Notes under the pieces: model-generated
Databases searched by the model: none
Seen by the model: only the letters and a program-made list of their open reading frames with translations
Told to the model about the DNA's origin: nothing
Source of the DNA: Hyphomicrobium_A sp963728165
GTDB taxonomy: Bacteria > Pseudomonadota > Alphaproteobacteria > Rhizobiales > Hyphomicrobiaceae
Length of the DNA: 64,000 nt
Direction of reading: 5' to 3'
Assembly (NCBI GenBank): GCA_963728165.1
Contig: CAVSIY010000007.1
Span: forward strand, 558,001 to 622,000
Shown here: piece after piece, positions 35,876-45,370 of the stretch
Position numbering within the stretch: the first letter of the stretch is position 1
How the letters are laid out: every line of letters begins with the position of its first letter
Program-made: the position numbers and the translations under genes

Positions 35876-37279
35876 TCACTCGGCCGCCATCCCCGTGAAC
35901 GTTTGATCGGTGCCGAAGTTGCCCGTCTCGTGTTTCGCCACCGCCGCGGCGAAGGCGGCCACCACCTCGCGGGCAAACCGCTCCGGCGCGAACCGCATCG
36001 CGTTGTCGCGGCAGGCCGAGGCAAGCAGGGCCTCGCGGCTGGCTTCGAAGCGCTCCACGGCGTCGATCACGGCCTCGACTGACTGCTTGTGGAAGAGGAT
36101 GCCGGTCGGCCTCTCGGCCAATCCGAGCGGGCGCACGATGTCGGTGGCGCCACCGCGTCCGAAGGCGATCAGCGGCGTGCCGTAGGCTTGCGCTTCGGCC
36201 AGCGCGATGCCGAAGTCCTCGCAACCGGCGAACACCAGAGCCTGCGCGTTGGCCACTGCCTTTACGTACTCCGCGCGCGGCAGGAAGCCGGTGAACTCCA
36301 CGTTGGGTCCGGCGATCTCTCTCAACTGACGCACCTGCTGGCCCTCGCCGACCACCAGCAGGCGCCGCGTCGGCATGGCGTTGAAGGCGGAGATCACGAG
36401 GTCGGTGCGCTTATAGGGAGCAAGGAAGGAGGCGGTGACGTAGTAGTCATCCTTTTCGGGCGAGAACGCGAGCTCGTCGACGGCAACCGGCGGGAACACG
36501 ACCTGGGCGTCGGTCCCGTAGATCCGCCTGATGCGCGCGCGCACGTAGCTCGAGTTGGCCAGCATCAGGTCGGGTCCATGCGCCGTGCGCACGTCCCAGA
36601 TGCGCAGCCGGTGCACGAGGTAGCGGAACAACAGACCCTTCGGGCCGAAGCCGATGCGTCCCTGCTGGAAATAGGAGAACTGCTCGTCCCACGCATAGCG
36701 AATGGGGCTGTGCACGTAGCACAAGTGCGGCTGATCGGGGCGGGTGAGCACCCCGCGCGCAAATGCGGCCGAGGAGGAGATGACGGCGTCGTAGCCGGTG
36801 ACGTCGAACTGCTCCATGAGGAAGGGGCAGATGGGAAACAACGCCCGATAGAACTTCCTGACCTTGGGAATGCGGTTCGCGATCGAGGTATGGAAGACGA
36901 CGCCGGGGAAGTGCTGCTCCTTCTCCGCCGGCGTCAGGAAGTCGAACAGCGTGAACACCTCCGCGCCCTTGAAGATGCGGCACAGCTCGGAAAGCACGCG
37001 CTCGCCGCCGCGGTAATTCGGGCACCAGTCGTGCACGATGGCGATGCGTTTGGGTGGCCGCGTGGCGCCGAGCTCCAGCGCTTGCCCGCGCAAGCCGGCC
37101 TCGCGCAGAGCGGTCTCGCGATGGGGTGGCGCCAAATCGTTGGAGAGTCGAGCCACGCTGTCCCCGATTGCTAAAACGCGCCCGCTCGATGGACCCGTTG
37201 CTTCTAGCTTTGTCTTTTTTACGGGCGGACCGAATTTTGGCCGACCGTGCATTGGGTGGAGTATTCGATGAAGGCGCAT
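35876..37279 (-). CDS. Family 4 (GT-B) glycosyltransferase
   Basis: A 467-residue GT-B enzyme with an N-terminal extension of about 75 residues. The catalytic fold begins at IAIVHDWCPNYRGGERVLSE; FDVTGYDAVISSSAAFARG and CYVHSPIRYAWD mark the acceptor domain, and VFAGCEDFGIALAEAQAYGT is the EX7E-like donor motif. This pattern is common in mannosyltransferases of WbaZ/PimB type. No clear ribosome-binding site; an internal ATG at 37252 is an alternative start. Confidence 0.85.
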   Translation of the reverse strand: MRLHRILHPMHGRPKFGPPVKKTKLEATGPSSGRVLAIGDSVARLSNDLAPPHRETALREAGLRGQALELGATRPPKRIAIVHDWCPNYRGGERVLSELCRIFKGAEVFTLFDFLTPAEKEQHFPGVVFHTSIANRIPKVRKFYRALFPICPFLMEQFDVTGYDAVISSSAAFARGVLTRPDQPHLCYVHSPIRYAWDEQFSYFQQGRIGFGPKGLLFRYLVHRLRIWDVRTAHGPDLMLANSSYVRARIRRIYGTDAQVVFPPVAVDELAFSPEKDDYYVTASFLAPYKRTDLVISAFNAMPTRRLLVVGEGQQVRQLREIAGPNVEFTGFLPRAEYVKAVANAQALVFAGCEDFGIALAEAQAYGTPLIAFGRGGATDIVRPLGLAERPTGILFHKQSVEAVIDAVERFEASREALLASACRDNAMRFAPERFAREVVAAFAAAVAKHETGNFGTDQTFTGMAAE

Positions 37280-37624
37280 GGCTCAGCAAGACAGCCCATC
37301 GGAGCCGGCAACGCGTCGATGGCCGTGCGCGCGCGGCTGCGAGTGCCACTTGGGGAATAGGGACCGCATCCTTTGTAGGAGGGGGGAGACGGAAGGGCGT
37401 AGGCCTCATCGTGCCAGGTGGAGACGAGTGCAGTGCCGAGACTAGCCTTTTGTTGGTGATCTCATGGCTCACGCACCCCGCTAACCTATGCCGACACCGG
37501 TGAAGGGCACGTGATCGCGTCACAAGCCTGTTCTCCGCTTGGCCGCCGCGTGGCCCCGAAAGCTGCGTGGCCCGGAGCATGCAACTCTCGTAGGCGCAGG
37601 CTGCATAGGATTGAGAGCATCGAG
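37280..37624. other. Divergent promoter region
   Basis: 345 bp between the GT4 gene (minus) and the Wza-like gene (plus). No gene is supported. GGCGTAG (the CTACGCC complement) lies at 37396-37402, and CGTAGGCGC near 37590. It should hold the promoters of both sides. Confidence 0.35.
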
Positions 37625-38990
37625 ATGATCGGAAAATCCACCCGCGTGGTTATGGCATTCCTCGCCCTTTCTCTTGCAGCGCCGCGCGTTCTGGAAGTCG
37701 CTGCGGCCGAGGGCGCGGGCGAGCAAGCTGGCAACCTATCGCATTACAAACTGGGCCCCGAGGACAAGGTGAGCATCAAGGTCTATGAGTGGCGTCCCTC
37801 GCGCGACGAGATTTACGAATGGACCGCATTCAAGGCCGAATATACGGTCAACTCTTCCGGGCTCCTTTCGCTTCCTCTCCTTGGCGACATTTCGGCGAAC
37901 GGGCTCAGCACCACCGAGCTTGCCCAAAACCTCGGCGAGCGTCTGAAGGACAGAATGGGCCTGGTGGCGAGCCCGGACGTGACCGTGGAGGTCGTGAAGT
38001 TCCGTCCCTTCTATATCGTCGGTGCCGTCGACAAGCCCGGCGAGTACCCGTTTCGACCGGGGCTGACCGTGCTCGAGGCCTTCGCGATTGCCGGCGGCAA
38101 GCAGCGCAGCTCCCTGGGGCCGGCCCGTCTGGAGCGGGAGGCGATTGCCACGCGCGGCGAGTTGAATTCCTATGATCTGGAGACGCACAACCTGCTTGCC
38201 CACATGGCGCGGCTGCAGGCCGAGCTCGACGACGCTTCGGTGATCACTTGGCCGGCGGAGATCAAGAATTCGCATGGCTTCGGGCCCGGTCGCCAACGCC
38301 GTAAAGCAAGAGCAGCTGGTGTTCGACACGCGGCGCGAGGCGTTCCAGACACAAATTAACGCGCTCGATCAGCTGAAGTCCTATCTCGAGAAGGAGGTTA
38401 CCTCGCTGGAGGAGCAGCTGAAGGTGCACGAGATCGAGGCTAACTCGGTGAAGACCGAGTACGACATGGTGAAGAAGCTCTACGCCAAGGGGCTCACGGC
38501 CGCACCGCGTAAGCTCGCACTTCAGCGCAACATGGCGCAGGTTGACGGCGACCGCCTGCGGTTGGAATCGAGCCTGATGCGGGCCCGTCAAGAGATCAGC
38601 CGGACGAAGATCTCCATCGTGGACCTGCAGGCCAAGCGCAGCAGCGAGATCTCGAGCGAGATGCAGAAGGCGCAGGCGCGGCTCGACGAGCTCAAAGGGC
38701 GCACGGCGACCTCGAAGAATCTGCTGTTTGAGACGGAGGTCCTGGCCCCGCAAATGATCGCCGAGGACGAGAGCTCCAAAGAAAGGCCGCCCATCTTCAA
38801 GGTGCGCCGCCGGGGCAGCGATGCGGCGAGCGAGGAGGTGACGGTCAACCAGGACGCGGTCGTGGAGCCGGGCGACACCATCATGGTCGAGCTGCCTCCG
38901 CGCCGTGAGGCGTCCGTCTCCGTGCCGCTCCCTGCTCTGGGCGAGAGCACGACGCCTACGGCGTCGATTTTCTCGGATCGTCTGCGCTGA
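37625..38990 (+). pseudogene. Wza-like polysaccharide export protein, frameshifted
   Basis: Outer-membrane/periplasmic polysaccharide export protein. Signal peptide about residues 1-28. PES domain: YKLGPEDKVSIKVYEW, YTVNSSGLLSLPLLGDI and VGAVDKPGEYPFRPGLTVLE. A long helical region (KSYLEKEVTSLEEQLKVHEI) is followed by a C-terminal EPGDTIMVELPPR. The frame breaks at about 38271-38274 (EIKNS to MASGPVANAVKQEQLVF); dropping one base gives a continuous 454-residue protein. The coiled-coil between two SLBB-like parts fits Rhizobiales export proteins. Degenerate copies of its 3' end follow. Confidence 0.78.
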
Positions 38991-39310
38991 GGGCCGTCGG
39001 CGTTCAACGGCCTGCCCATGCGAACACACCCCACGACGTGAGAGGTGCTGTCGGTGCCGCTGCCCGCGCTGTTGCGCGGCGGCTGCGCCTACGGCCTCGA
39101 TCGATGCTTTCAGCCGCCTCCGCTGGGCGCCGTCCGCTCTCAAGAGCGCGGCCCCTACGTTGCCCCGCCACAGTAGAAGGTGCCCTGCGGCGTGGGCCTG
39201 CTGTCGGTGCAACGGCACCTGGACGCCCACGGCCTCGATCGAGGTTCTCGATCGCCTCCCCTGGGCGCCGTCGGCTCTCAAGAGCGTGAGCCTTACGAGC
39301 TGCCGCCAAA
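38915..39310 (+). repeat. Three degenerate tandem copies of the 3' end of the export gene
   Basis: The last part of the gene (SVPLPALGE, then PTASI-FSDRLR) is followed by two decayed copies with a period of about 133-140 bp. The segment CCTACGGCxTCGA occurs at about 38954, 39087 and 39226 (CCCACGGC in the third), and CTGGGCGCCGT with GCTCTCAAGAGCG occurs in copies 2 and 3. Translated, copies 2 and 3 read PTASIDAFSRLRWAPSALKS and PTASIEVLDRLPWAPSALKS. No start codon serves them. The rest of the gap to 39601 carries no supported gene. Confidence 0.65.
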
Positions 39311-39601
39311 GTCGCGCAAAGCCACGGCCGGACCTTACCCTCAGACGTTTTTCCTTTATGCCGCGAGGCTGCCTGAGCGCCTTGGTTCGTTCCAGCAAGG
39401 CCGCGTCGGACGGAGCGGGCTTGATCGGGCCGTGGCGAGACATATGGCGCGCAGGCCGGCCTCCAGCCACGGGGCGCCGGAAAGTGAAGGCCAAAGGATT
39501 CCGGGCCGCTGCGCGATCCAAAGTCGCGCCGGGAAATTGACGCGTCGACTGCATCAAAGCAACGACGAATTTGCCAACTGGCACGCGCCGCCAATGGCGG
39601 C

Positions 39602-41662
39602 TTAGATGCGGCGCGTGATGGACGCGCGAGCGGCCGGCGCGTAGCTCAAGTAGTTGGCCGGCACGTCGCCGTAGTGGACCGTCGAAGTGTCGACCTTGTT
39701 GAGCACCACGCCGAGAACGTCGGCGCGCGCGCTGCGCAACAGACGCAGGGTCTCGCTGAGCAGCGGCATCGGCGTCTTGCCCCATTCCGCCACGACCACG
39801 GTGCAATCAAGCAGGGACCCCATGGCGAGTCCATCGAGACTCGCAGTGAGCGGAGCCATCTCCACGATGACGAGTTCGTAGGTCGACTGCAAATCCTGCA
39901 GCAGGGTCTGGGCTTTCTCGGAGCCGAGGATGTCGTTGGAGTAGGGCGTCTGCGTGGTGCCGAAAGCCGGAAGCAGGTGAAGTCCGGCCTCGTTCGCCTG
40001 GATGATGCACTGTGCCACTTGAGCGTCGCCGGCAATCGCCTCTATGAGGCCGAACTCCGCGTCAGGCGCCAGCGAGCGCGTGAGCGAGGCGTTGCGCACA
40101 TCACCATCGATGAGCAGTGTGCGCACGCCCGACATGGCAAACAGCGTGGCCAGATTGGCGCAGATCGTCGTCTTGCCTTCGTTGGGCAGGGCCGACGTAA
40201 CCGCAAAGCTGCGGATCGGTCGCGTCCTCCCGGCCAGCGAGATCGCGGTCTTGAGCGTCTTGAGGCCATGGCTGAAGCTTGAGAACGGCAGGGTTTGGAC
40301 GGCGTCCAGGGCATCAGGCGTGGCAACGGCGGGCATCGACGTCACTATCTGCCCGCTCTTGAGCCGCCCAAATGTCGACCGGGCAACGGAGACGGCCGAC
40401 TTCAAGGTCTTGCCGCTGCCGTCGGTGGCGGGCGACGGCTTGTCGAGGAAGGCCTTGAGCATGTTCTCCATCACCGCCTTGCCGAACATGATCCGCGAAT
40501 ATGCCGAGGTCGACGGCCCACGCGCCAGGCGCGGAATGCTTGCCAGGCACTCTACGCCGGCTTCCTCACGGATCTGACGCGCTCCCCAGACGCAGCGGTC
40601 GACACTGTTGCGGAAGAAGGCAATGCCCAGCCCGGCGAGGCCCCCCATCAGGGCGCCGAAGGCGAGGATGAGCTTGGTTTTGGGGTGGCTCTTGCCGAGC
40701 GGTGGCGTCGCCTCGGTGATCACGCGCGCGTTGGTAACGGGGTAGGACTGCTTTTGTACAAACTCCGTGTAGGCCATCAGATAGCTCTCGTAGATCCTGC
40801 GGTAGGTCTGCGCGGTCGACTCGAGCTCCTCGATGGTGTTTTGGCGTTTCGACGCACGTTGTTTTTCGACTTCGCTAGCCGCGTTCGAGCCGTGACCGGC
40901 ATCGACTGCACCAGCGTTCGGTGCAGCAATTCGATAGTCGCGCTTGGCGCGGAACTCCTGGGCATTGAAGGCAGCCGCGTTCATCTGGCCGCGAAGCTGG
41001 TCGATGCGTTCCTCGAGCCAGAGGCCGCCCTGACGCGCGGCCTGCGCCCGCGCGGAGATCTGCTCGCTGATGTAAGCGTTGGCCGTGGCGTTGGCGATCT
41101 TGGCCGCGAGTGCGGGGCTTTGTGAGCTGAACATGATATCGATGGCATAGGAGACGCCGAGACGGCGCACGCTCAGCCCGCCGTTGAAAATTGCGAGCGT
41201 GGTCCGCTGTTTCTCGAGGGCTGTCGGGGGTGCGGGCTTCGACATGAACAGTCGGAATGGGAGGGAGAGGAGCGAAGGGCCTCCGCCGCTGAACTCCGGC
41301 AAGTCCTGCAGGTTGAGGTCCTTGATGACGGCAATCGCGATCTTCTCCGACCGCAGAACCTCGAGTTGGCTCTCGACCTGCGCATTGTCGATCGAAAAAA
41401 TTCCGTCGGAGTGCGACTGCTGCAAGGCCTGCGGCAGGCTCGGATCGATGATGATCTGCGTGCGCGCGGTGTAGAGCGGCACGGTGGAGAACACGTAGGC
41501 CGACGATACGATGATGCCGAGCAGGGTCGCAGTGACGATCGTTTTGGCGTAGCGCTTCAGGAAGCGCAAAATATCGTGATGGGTGATGAGGCTGCCTTCG
41601 CTGGGTTGCGCAGCGCTGCGTCCTGAAATGGCATAGGCGGAGGGTATGACTTGTTCTTGCAT
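39602..41662 (-). CDS. Wzc-like chain-length determinant / BY-kinase-type ATPase
   Basis: A 686-residue inner-membrane protein. Wzz domain with helix 1 at IVTATLLGIIVSSAYVFSTV (about residues 40-60), a long periplasmic coiled coil, and helix 2 at LILAFGALMGGLAGLGIAF. A cytoplasmic ATPase follows with Walker A TSALPNEGKTT, Walker A' LLIDGDVRN, and a divergent Walker B (LVIVEMAPL, Glu instead of the usual Asp). The tail has three Tyr (HYGDVPANYLSYAP) that could be phosphorylated. It controls polymer length with the Wza-like protein encoded nearby. ATG 41662; weak ribosome-binding site. Confidence 0.87.
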   Translation of the reverse strand: MQEQVIPSAYAISGRSAAQPSEGSLITHHDILRFLKRYAKTIVTATLLGIIVSSAYVFSTVPLYTARTQIIIDPSLPQALQQSHSDGIFSIDNAQVESQLEVLRSEKIAIAVIKDLNLQDLPEFSGGGPSLLSLPFRLFMSKPAPPTALEKQRTTLAIFNGGLSVRRLGVSYAIDIMFSSQSPALAAKIANATANAYISEQISARAQAARQGGLWLEERIDQLRGQMNAAAFNAQEFRAKRDYRIAAPNAGAVDAGHGSNAASEVEKQRASKRQNTIEELESTAQTYRRIYESYLMAYTEFVQKQSYPVTNARVITEATPPLGKSHPKTKLILAFGALMGGLAGLGIAFFRNSVDRCVWGARQIREEAGVECLASIPRLARGPSTSAYSRIMFGKAVMENMLKAFLDKPSPATDGSGKTLKSAVSVARSTFGRLKSGQIVTSMPAVATPDALDAVQTLPFSSFSHGLKTLKTAISLAGRTRPIRSFAVTSALPNEGKTTICANLATLFAMSGVRTLLIDGDVRNASLTRSLAPDAEFGLIEAIAGDAQVAQCIIQANEAGLHLLPAFGTTQTPYSNDILGSEKAQTLLQDLQSTYELVIVEMAPLTASLDGLAMGSLLDCTVVVAEWGKTPMPLLSETLRLLRSARADVLGVVLNKVDTSTVHYGDVPANYLSYAPAARASITRRI

Positions 41663-41676
41663 TGGGGGGGCCTCGT

Positions 41677-42675
41677 TTACGCAGAGACGTGCCAGCGTCG
41701 AGCAATGCGCTGCAACAGGCGGGCATTCCAGGTGGTGCGTCCCGTGTCGGACGGCACCATGGGCCGGCGCGGCTTGGCGAGGCAGGGGCGCCCCGACGCA
41801 GCCGCACGCCGCGCGAACCAGAGCGTGTGGTCCGCGCCGCCAGCGAGCTCGGCATACATTCGGACGATCGCGGCACACCAATCGTCCTCGTCAATAGCGG
41901 CCGTCTCGCCACCAGATAGAAGGTCGACGAGGCTTTGGGCCACGTGCGGCGGCAGGTACGCCGCCCGACCGCTCGCCAGATGCCCGAGCAGCGCTGCCGC
42001 CGTTAGCAACTCGTGCGCGTGTGCGAACTGGGGATGCACGTAGACGCCGTTGAAGCGCGCGTTGATGGTGGCGATGACCACGTCGGCGAGCGTCAGGGGC
42101 CAATCGACGAGCGGGGAGGGGCCGGTGCCATGCATCATCCCGCGGGCGTCCTGCAGCAGCCGGTCGAGGTGTGCAAGCGCCGTCAGCTCCAGGATCAGCC
42201 AATCGGGCATCGCCGGCGCCGCTGTCGCGTCCAGCGGGGAGGGAACCGGCAGGCGCGACGCGCGGCAGGGGGCGGGCGTCGTCGTTGCGAGCTCAGCAAG
42301 CGGAATGGTGGTGAGGATCGAGCGGGCAGCCAGCCACTCGAGGGCCTGGTGGGGCTTTCCAGCTGGGGCGCCGCCGAGCGTGTTGGAGATCAGGTCGGCT
42401 GCCGCTAGGGCGCGGGCCTTCAGCACGCGGGTCAGGTAGCGGACCGGACCGCTCCCCGTCATGGTTAACGTTTCGGCGCCAGCCGGCCGCCACGTGCTGA
42501 GCGTCGGCAGCATGAACACGAGCTCGTCGTCTCCGACCTCGCTCCAGTCGGCCGGATACCACAACGAGGTGAGCGAGCGGTCGACGAGGCCCTCTCCCCA
42601 CGCTCCAATACCCGAGCCCCCCTCGCTGGCAGCGATGGGACCGGACGTTTTCCAGGGTTGTCCAACTCGTAGCAC
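41677..42675 (-). CDS. Protein of unknown function upstream of the Wzc-like gene
   Basis: A 332-residue soluble, Ala/Leu-rich protein without signal peptide or known motif that I recognise. It has a helical middle (LILELTALAHLDRLLQDARG, then VVIATINARFNGVYVHPQF) and a basic C-terminus. Its stop is 14 bp from the Wzc-like start on the same strand, so it is the first gene of that operon. Codon use matches its neighbours, so it is probably a real gene. A CTACGCC palindrome lies 84 bp upstream. Confidence 0.65.
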   Translation of the reverse strand: MLRVGQPWKTSGPIAASEGGSGIGAWGEGLVDRSLTSLWYPADWSEVGDDELVFMLPTLSTWRPAGAETLTMTGSGPVRYLTRVLKARALAAADLISNTLGGAPAGKPHQALEWLAARSILTTIPLAELATTTPAPCRASRLPVPSPLDATAAPAMPDWLILELTALAHLDRLLQDARGMMHGTGPSPLVDWPLTLADVVIATINARFNGVYVHPQFAHAHELLTAAALLGHLASGRAAYLPPHVAQSLVDLLSGGETAAIDEDDWCAAIVRMYAELAGGADHTLWFARRAAASGRPCLAKPRRPMVPSDTGRTTWNARLLQRIARRWHVSA

Positions 42676-42758
42676 TGCGGCCCCGCGAGCTTGACGATTG
42701 CGGCTTCAGATTAAGACATTTGTAGAGTTGGCTTTTTGCGCGGAGAACCGCGTCAATG

Positions 42759-42774
42759 GGCGTAGACCTACGCC
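42759..42774. promoter_or_regulatory. Palindrome GGCGTAG-AC-CTACGCC
   Basis: Perfect 7-bp inverted repeat with a 2-base centre, between the TolC gene end and the operon starting at 42675. It is the fullest form of the CTACGCC element found in this cluster and is well placed as an operator. Confidence 0.45.
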
Positions 42775-42822
42775 TGTTGGCGGCCATTGCCGCCGGACGG
42801 CACGAGGCTTGTGGCCGTCGGC

Positions 42823-44313
42823 CTATTTGGCGGGAGGGGCTTCCTCGGCATAGGAGGGGTCGGGGGTGGCCTCATAGTGCTCGAACCGCCCGTCGGAGTG
42901 GGTAATGGAGAGCCCCAGCCACTTGCGGCGCACCTCCTTGTAGTGGACGACGGGGTCGTAGACGTAGGCCGCCGCCCCGATCCAGGCTGCGTCGAGCCGG
43001 CCCATGGCGCCCATGACCGTGTAGCCCGCCACCACCAGGTTGCGCCGGTCCGTCTCCAGGGACACTTGCGAGTTCAAGTATTCGAGCTCGGCGTTCAAGA
43101 CGTCCAGGAGGGTGCGCTGGCCCACCTTCTCCTCCTCGCGCACGCCCTGCAGCGCCACCTTGTTGGACTGGACCGCCACCTTGTCGGATTCGAGCTGGGC
43201 GCGCGCCGCCTCCAACTGCGCCCACGCCGCCACCAATACCTGCTGCTGCTCGGTGCGCACCTGCTCGATTTGCTGCAGGAAGCCCACGTGGTTCTGCTTG
43301 GCCTGGCGCACGCGCGCGTAGACGTCGCCCGCCTGGTAGATCGGTACCGTCACCGTGCCCTGTATGATCGAGCTCTCGAACTCTCCGACGGTCTTGGCCG
43401 GAGCGAAGCGGTCATTGTAGCTGGCTTCGAGCTGCACCGTGGGCAACAGCTCGCCGCGGATCTGCTCGATGGTGTACTTGGCCGCCTGCTCGCGGTAGAG
43501 GGCCGCCACCACCAGCGGGTCCTCGTTGTTGCCGATGTGAATAGCTTCCTGGAGCGACGGCGGCAGGAAATTCTCCGGCGGCGCCGGCCACGACAGGTTC
43601 TGCGGTGCGTGCCCCACCACCTGCTGGAAGGAGCCGCGGCTCGTGCGCAGGTTGGCGCGCGCCGCATCGAGGCGCGAGACCGAGTTGGCGCGCCGCGCCT
43701 CTGCCTGCGCCACGTCGGTGCGCGTCACCTCGCCCACCGCGAAGCGATCCTGGCTCGCTTTCAGCTCGCGTGACAAGACGTTGACGTTGTTCTCGTTGAG
43801 GCGCACCAGCTCCTGGTCGCGCACCACGTCCATATAGGCGGTCGCCGCCTGCAGCAGCACGATGCGCTCCACGTCGCGCAGGACCTCGCGCTCGGCGCGC
43901 ACATTGGCCTCGGCGGTGTTGACGGCATTGTAGGTGCGAAAGCCGCGGAAGATCGGCTGCACCAACTGCACGCCGTAGCCGCGCGGCTTGGTCACGCCGT
44001 CGAAGAGGGAAGAGGGGCGCGTGTCGTCGCGCTCCGCGCCGATGTCGGCGTTGCCGGTGATGGTGGGACGGTAGCCCGACATGGCACGCGCCACGTCCTC
44101 GTCGGTGCCGCGCTGGAAGGCGCGCTGCGCGTCGAGACGCGGGTTGTAGCCGTAGGTCGCCGCCAGCGCCTCTTGCAGCGTCTCGGCCCGAGCCGGGCCG
44201 ACGCATAGCGCACACACAACAACGCACGCCCCGACGGCGAGGCGCGCTGCAATCGTCGGGCCGGTCCTCACTGGAAGAGGGCCTCCCAACAGCCGAAACA
44301 AAGACCGCCGCAC
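42823..44313 (-). CDS. TolC-family outer-membrane channel
   Basis: A 496-residue outer-membrane efflux protein. Signal peptide about residues 1-43 (ending GPARA). The TolC repeat is visible twice: ETLQEALAATYGYNPRLDAQ and SLQEAIHIGNNEDPLVVAAL. The conserved helix ends VGEVTRTDVAQAEARRANS and VGQRTLLDVLNAELEYLNSQ are both present. It forms the outer-membrane exit of a type I or related exporter. It could serve the HlyD-like adaptor encoded at 47075, or an exporter elsewhere. Confidence 0.9.
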   Translation of the reverse strand: MRRSLFRLLGGPLPVRTGPTIAARLAVGACVVVCALCVGPARAETLQEALAATYGYNPRLDAQRAFQRGTDEDVARAMSGYRPTITGNADIGAERDDTRPSSLFDGVTKPRGYGVQLVQPIFRGFRTYNAVNTAEANVRAEREVLRDVERIVLLQAATAYMDVVRDQELVRLNENNVNVLSRELKASQDRFAVGEVTRTDVAQAEARRANSVSRLDAARANLRTSRGSFQQVVGHAPQNLSWPAPPENFLPPSLQEAIHIGNNEDPLVVAALYREQAAKYTIEQIRGELLPTVQLEASYNDRFAPAKTVGEFESSIIQGTVTVPIYQAGDVYARVRQAKQNHVGFLQQIEQVRTEQQQVLVAAWAQLEAARAQLESDKVAVQSNKVALQGVREEEKVGQRTLLDVLNAELEYLNSQVSLETDRRNLVVAGYTVMGAMGRLDAAWIGAAAYVYDPVVHYKEVRRKWLGLSITHSDGRFEHYEATPDPSYAEEAPPAK

Positions 44314-44771
44314 AATGCTAATCCATTGCTGCTGACAGAGATTTCAGAAGACCAGCGGTACAGGACACCAGAACGCGCCTCTCCGGGACCGTAGCGCCCG
44401 GATTCGCAAACGGACTGACGCTCATCCACTTCCGCGCGAACGGCACTATGGACAAGGCTCTCACATGCGAAAGCTATATCGAGGTTCCCCCCTCGCGACC
44501 GGCCCCCTGCCGGATCACGAAAGCTACACCGATTCTCTGCCGTGCATCGGCTGCATATGAGGCACACCGGCGGCGCAATCTTTCGCCCGATGCGTTAACG
44601 GATTGTTTACCTCTGATGCCGGAGCAGTCCGCTGCGCGCAGCGGTTGACGCTCCCGCGGCGGCATCCTATGAAGCCGCTCATGAGCGATTAGCGATCCCT
44701 TCTTTGCAGACGCAACCCGTGCCCCGCATGCGATGGCGCATGCGCGTTTGCACGGCTGCAAAGGAGAGCTC
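44314..44771. other. Intergenic region
   Basis: 458 bp between tolC (minus) and a small plus-strand gene. No gene, RNA or strong hairpin is supported. GACCGTAGCGCC near 44392, 82 bp upstream of tolC, is related to the CTACG sites. It should carry both promoters. Confidence 0.3.
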
Positions 44772-45098
44772 ATGAATCGCACCTTCCTCCCATTTCTGTT
44801 TGTGCCATCCCACGCTGCCGCACGCCTCATCGGCCGCGACCGCGACAAGGTGGCCGTGTTGGCGCTGCGGGCCATCCTCAAGACCCACAGGAGCCTCGAG
44901 GTTGCGCACCAGCAGATTCGCTATCGGGAGCACCACTTGGCGTTCTCCTCGCGCATCACCGCGGGCGGTGACCTCGTGGTCGAGCTCGACCTTGGAGACG
45001 CACGCCTTGAGGAGCGGCTCGTGCTCGAGGAGGAGCTGCGGGCCGCGCGGCGCAACGTGCGGGGGATCAGCAACTCACGGCCCCGCCGCAGCGGGTGA
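44772..45098 (+). CDS. Hypothetical protein
   Basis: A 108-residue soluble, charged protein. AAGGAGAG lies 4 bp before the ATG. After a hydrophobic opening (RTFLPFLFVPSHAAARLIG) it is mixed alpha/beta with the acidic-basic segment RLEERLVLEEELRAARRNV. I recognise no family. It precedes the AT-rich scar and may be a leftover of the sequence that was there. Confidence 0.5.
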   Translation: MNRTFLPFLFVPSHAAARLIGRDRDKVAVLALRAILKTHRSLEVAHQQIRYREHHLAFSSRITAGGDLVVELDLGDARLEERLVLEEELRAARRNVRGISNSRPRRSG

Positions 45099-45199
45099 GG
45101 GGCGCGGCGATCAGCTTGCGGCCGGTGCCGGATCGCGGTGCCGGCCACTCGCTGAGGTGTGTGAGCATGCCCCGGCGGCGGGGCGCGGGGCCGGCCGAT

Positions 45200-45370
45200 A
45201 TATTAGGTACGGTGAAAAAACAGTCGAAATATACTACAATCATAGCAAGATAGATTTGCATTACGCGGAATATTATATTCAAGCGCCGGGTGCACGTAAC
45301 GGAACTTTCATGCGGTCAATGAAGTGTACTGATAAATCAAGCCTATACTTCCTGCTTTCTTCGTGGCTCC
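45200..45370. other. AT-rich island in high-GC DNA
   Basis: About 170 bp very rich in A/T (for example ATATATTAGG and GAATATTATATTC), flanked by clearly GC-rich DNA. It ends where the kinase fragment begins. No gene, inverted terminal repeat or target-site duplication is evident. It looks like the scar of an insertion, or a strong regulatory region of foreign origin. Confidence 0.6.
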
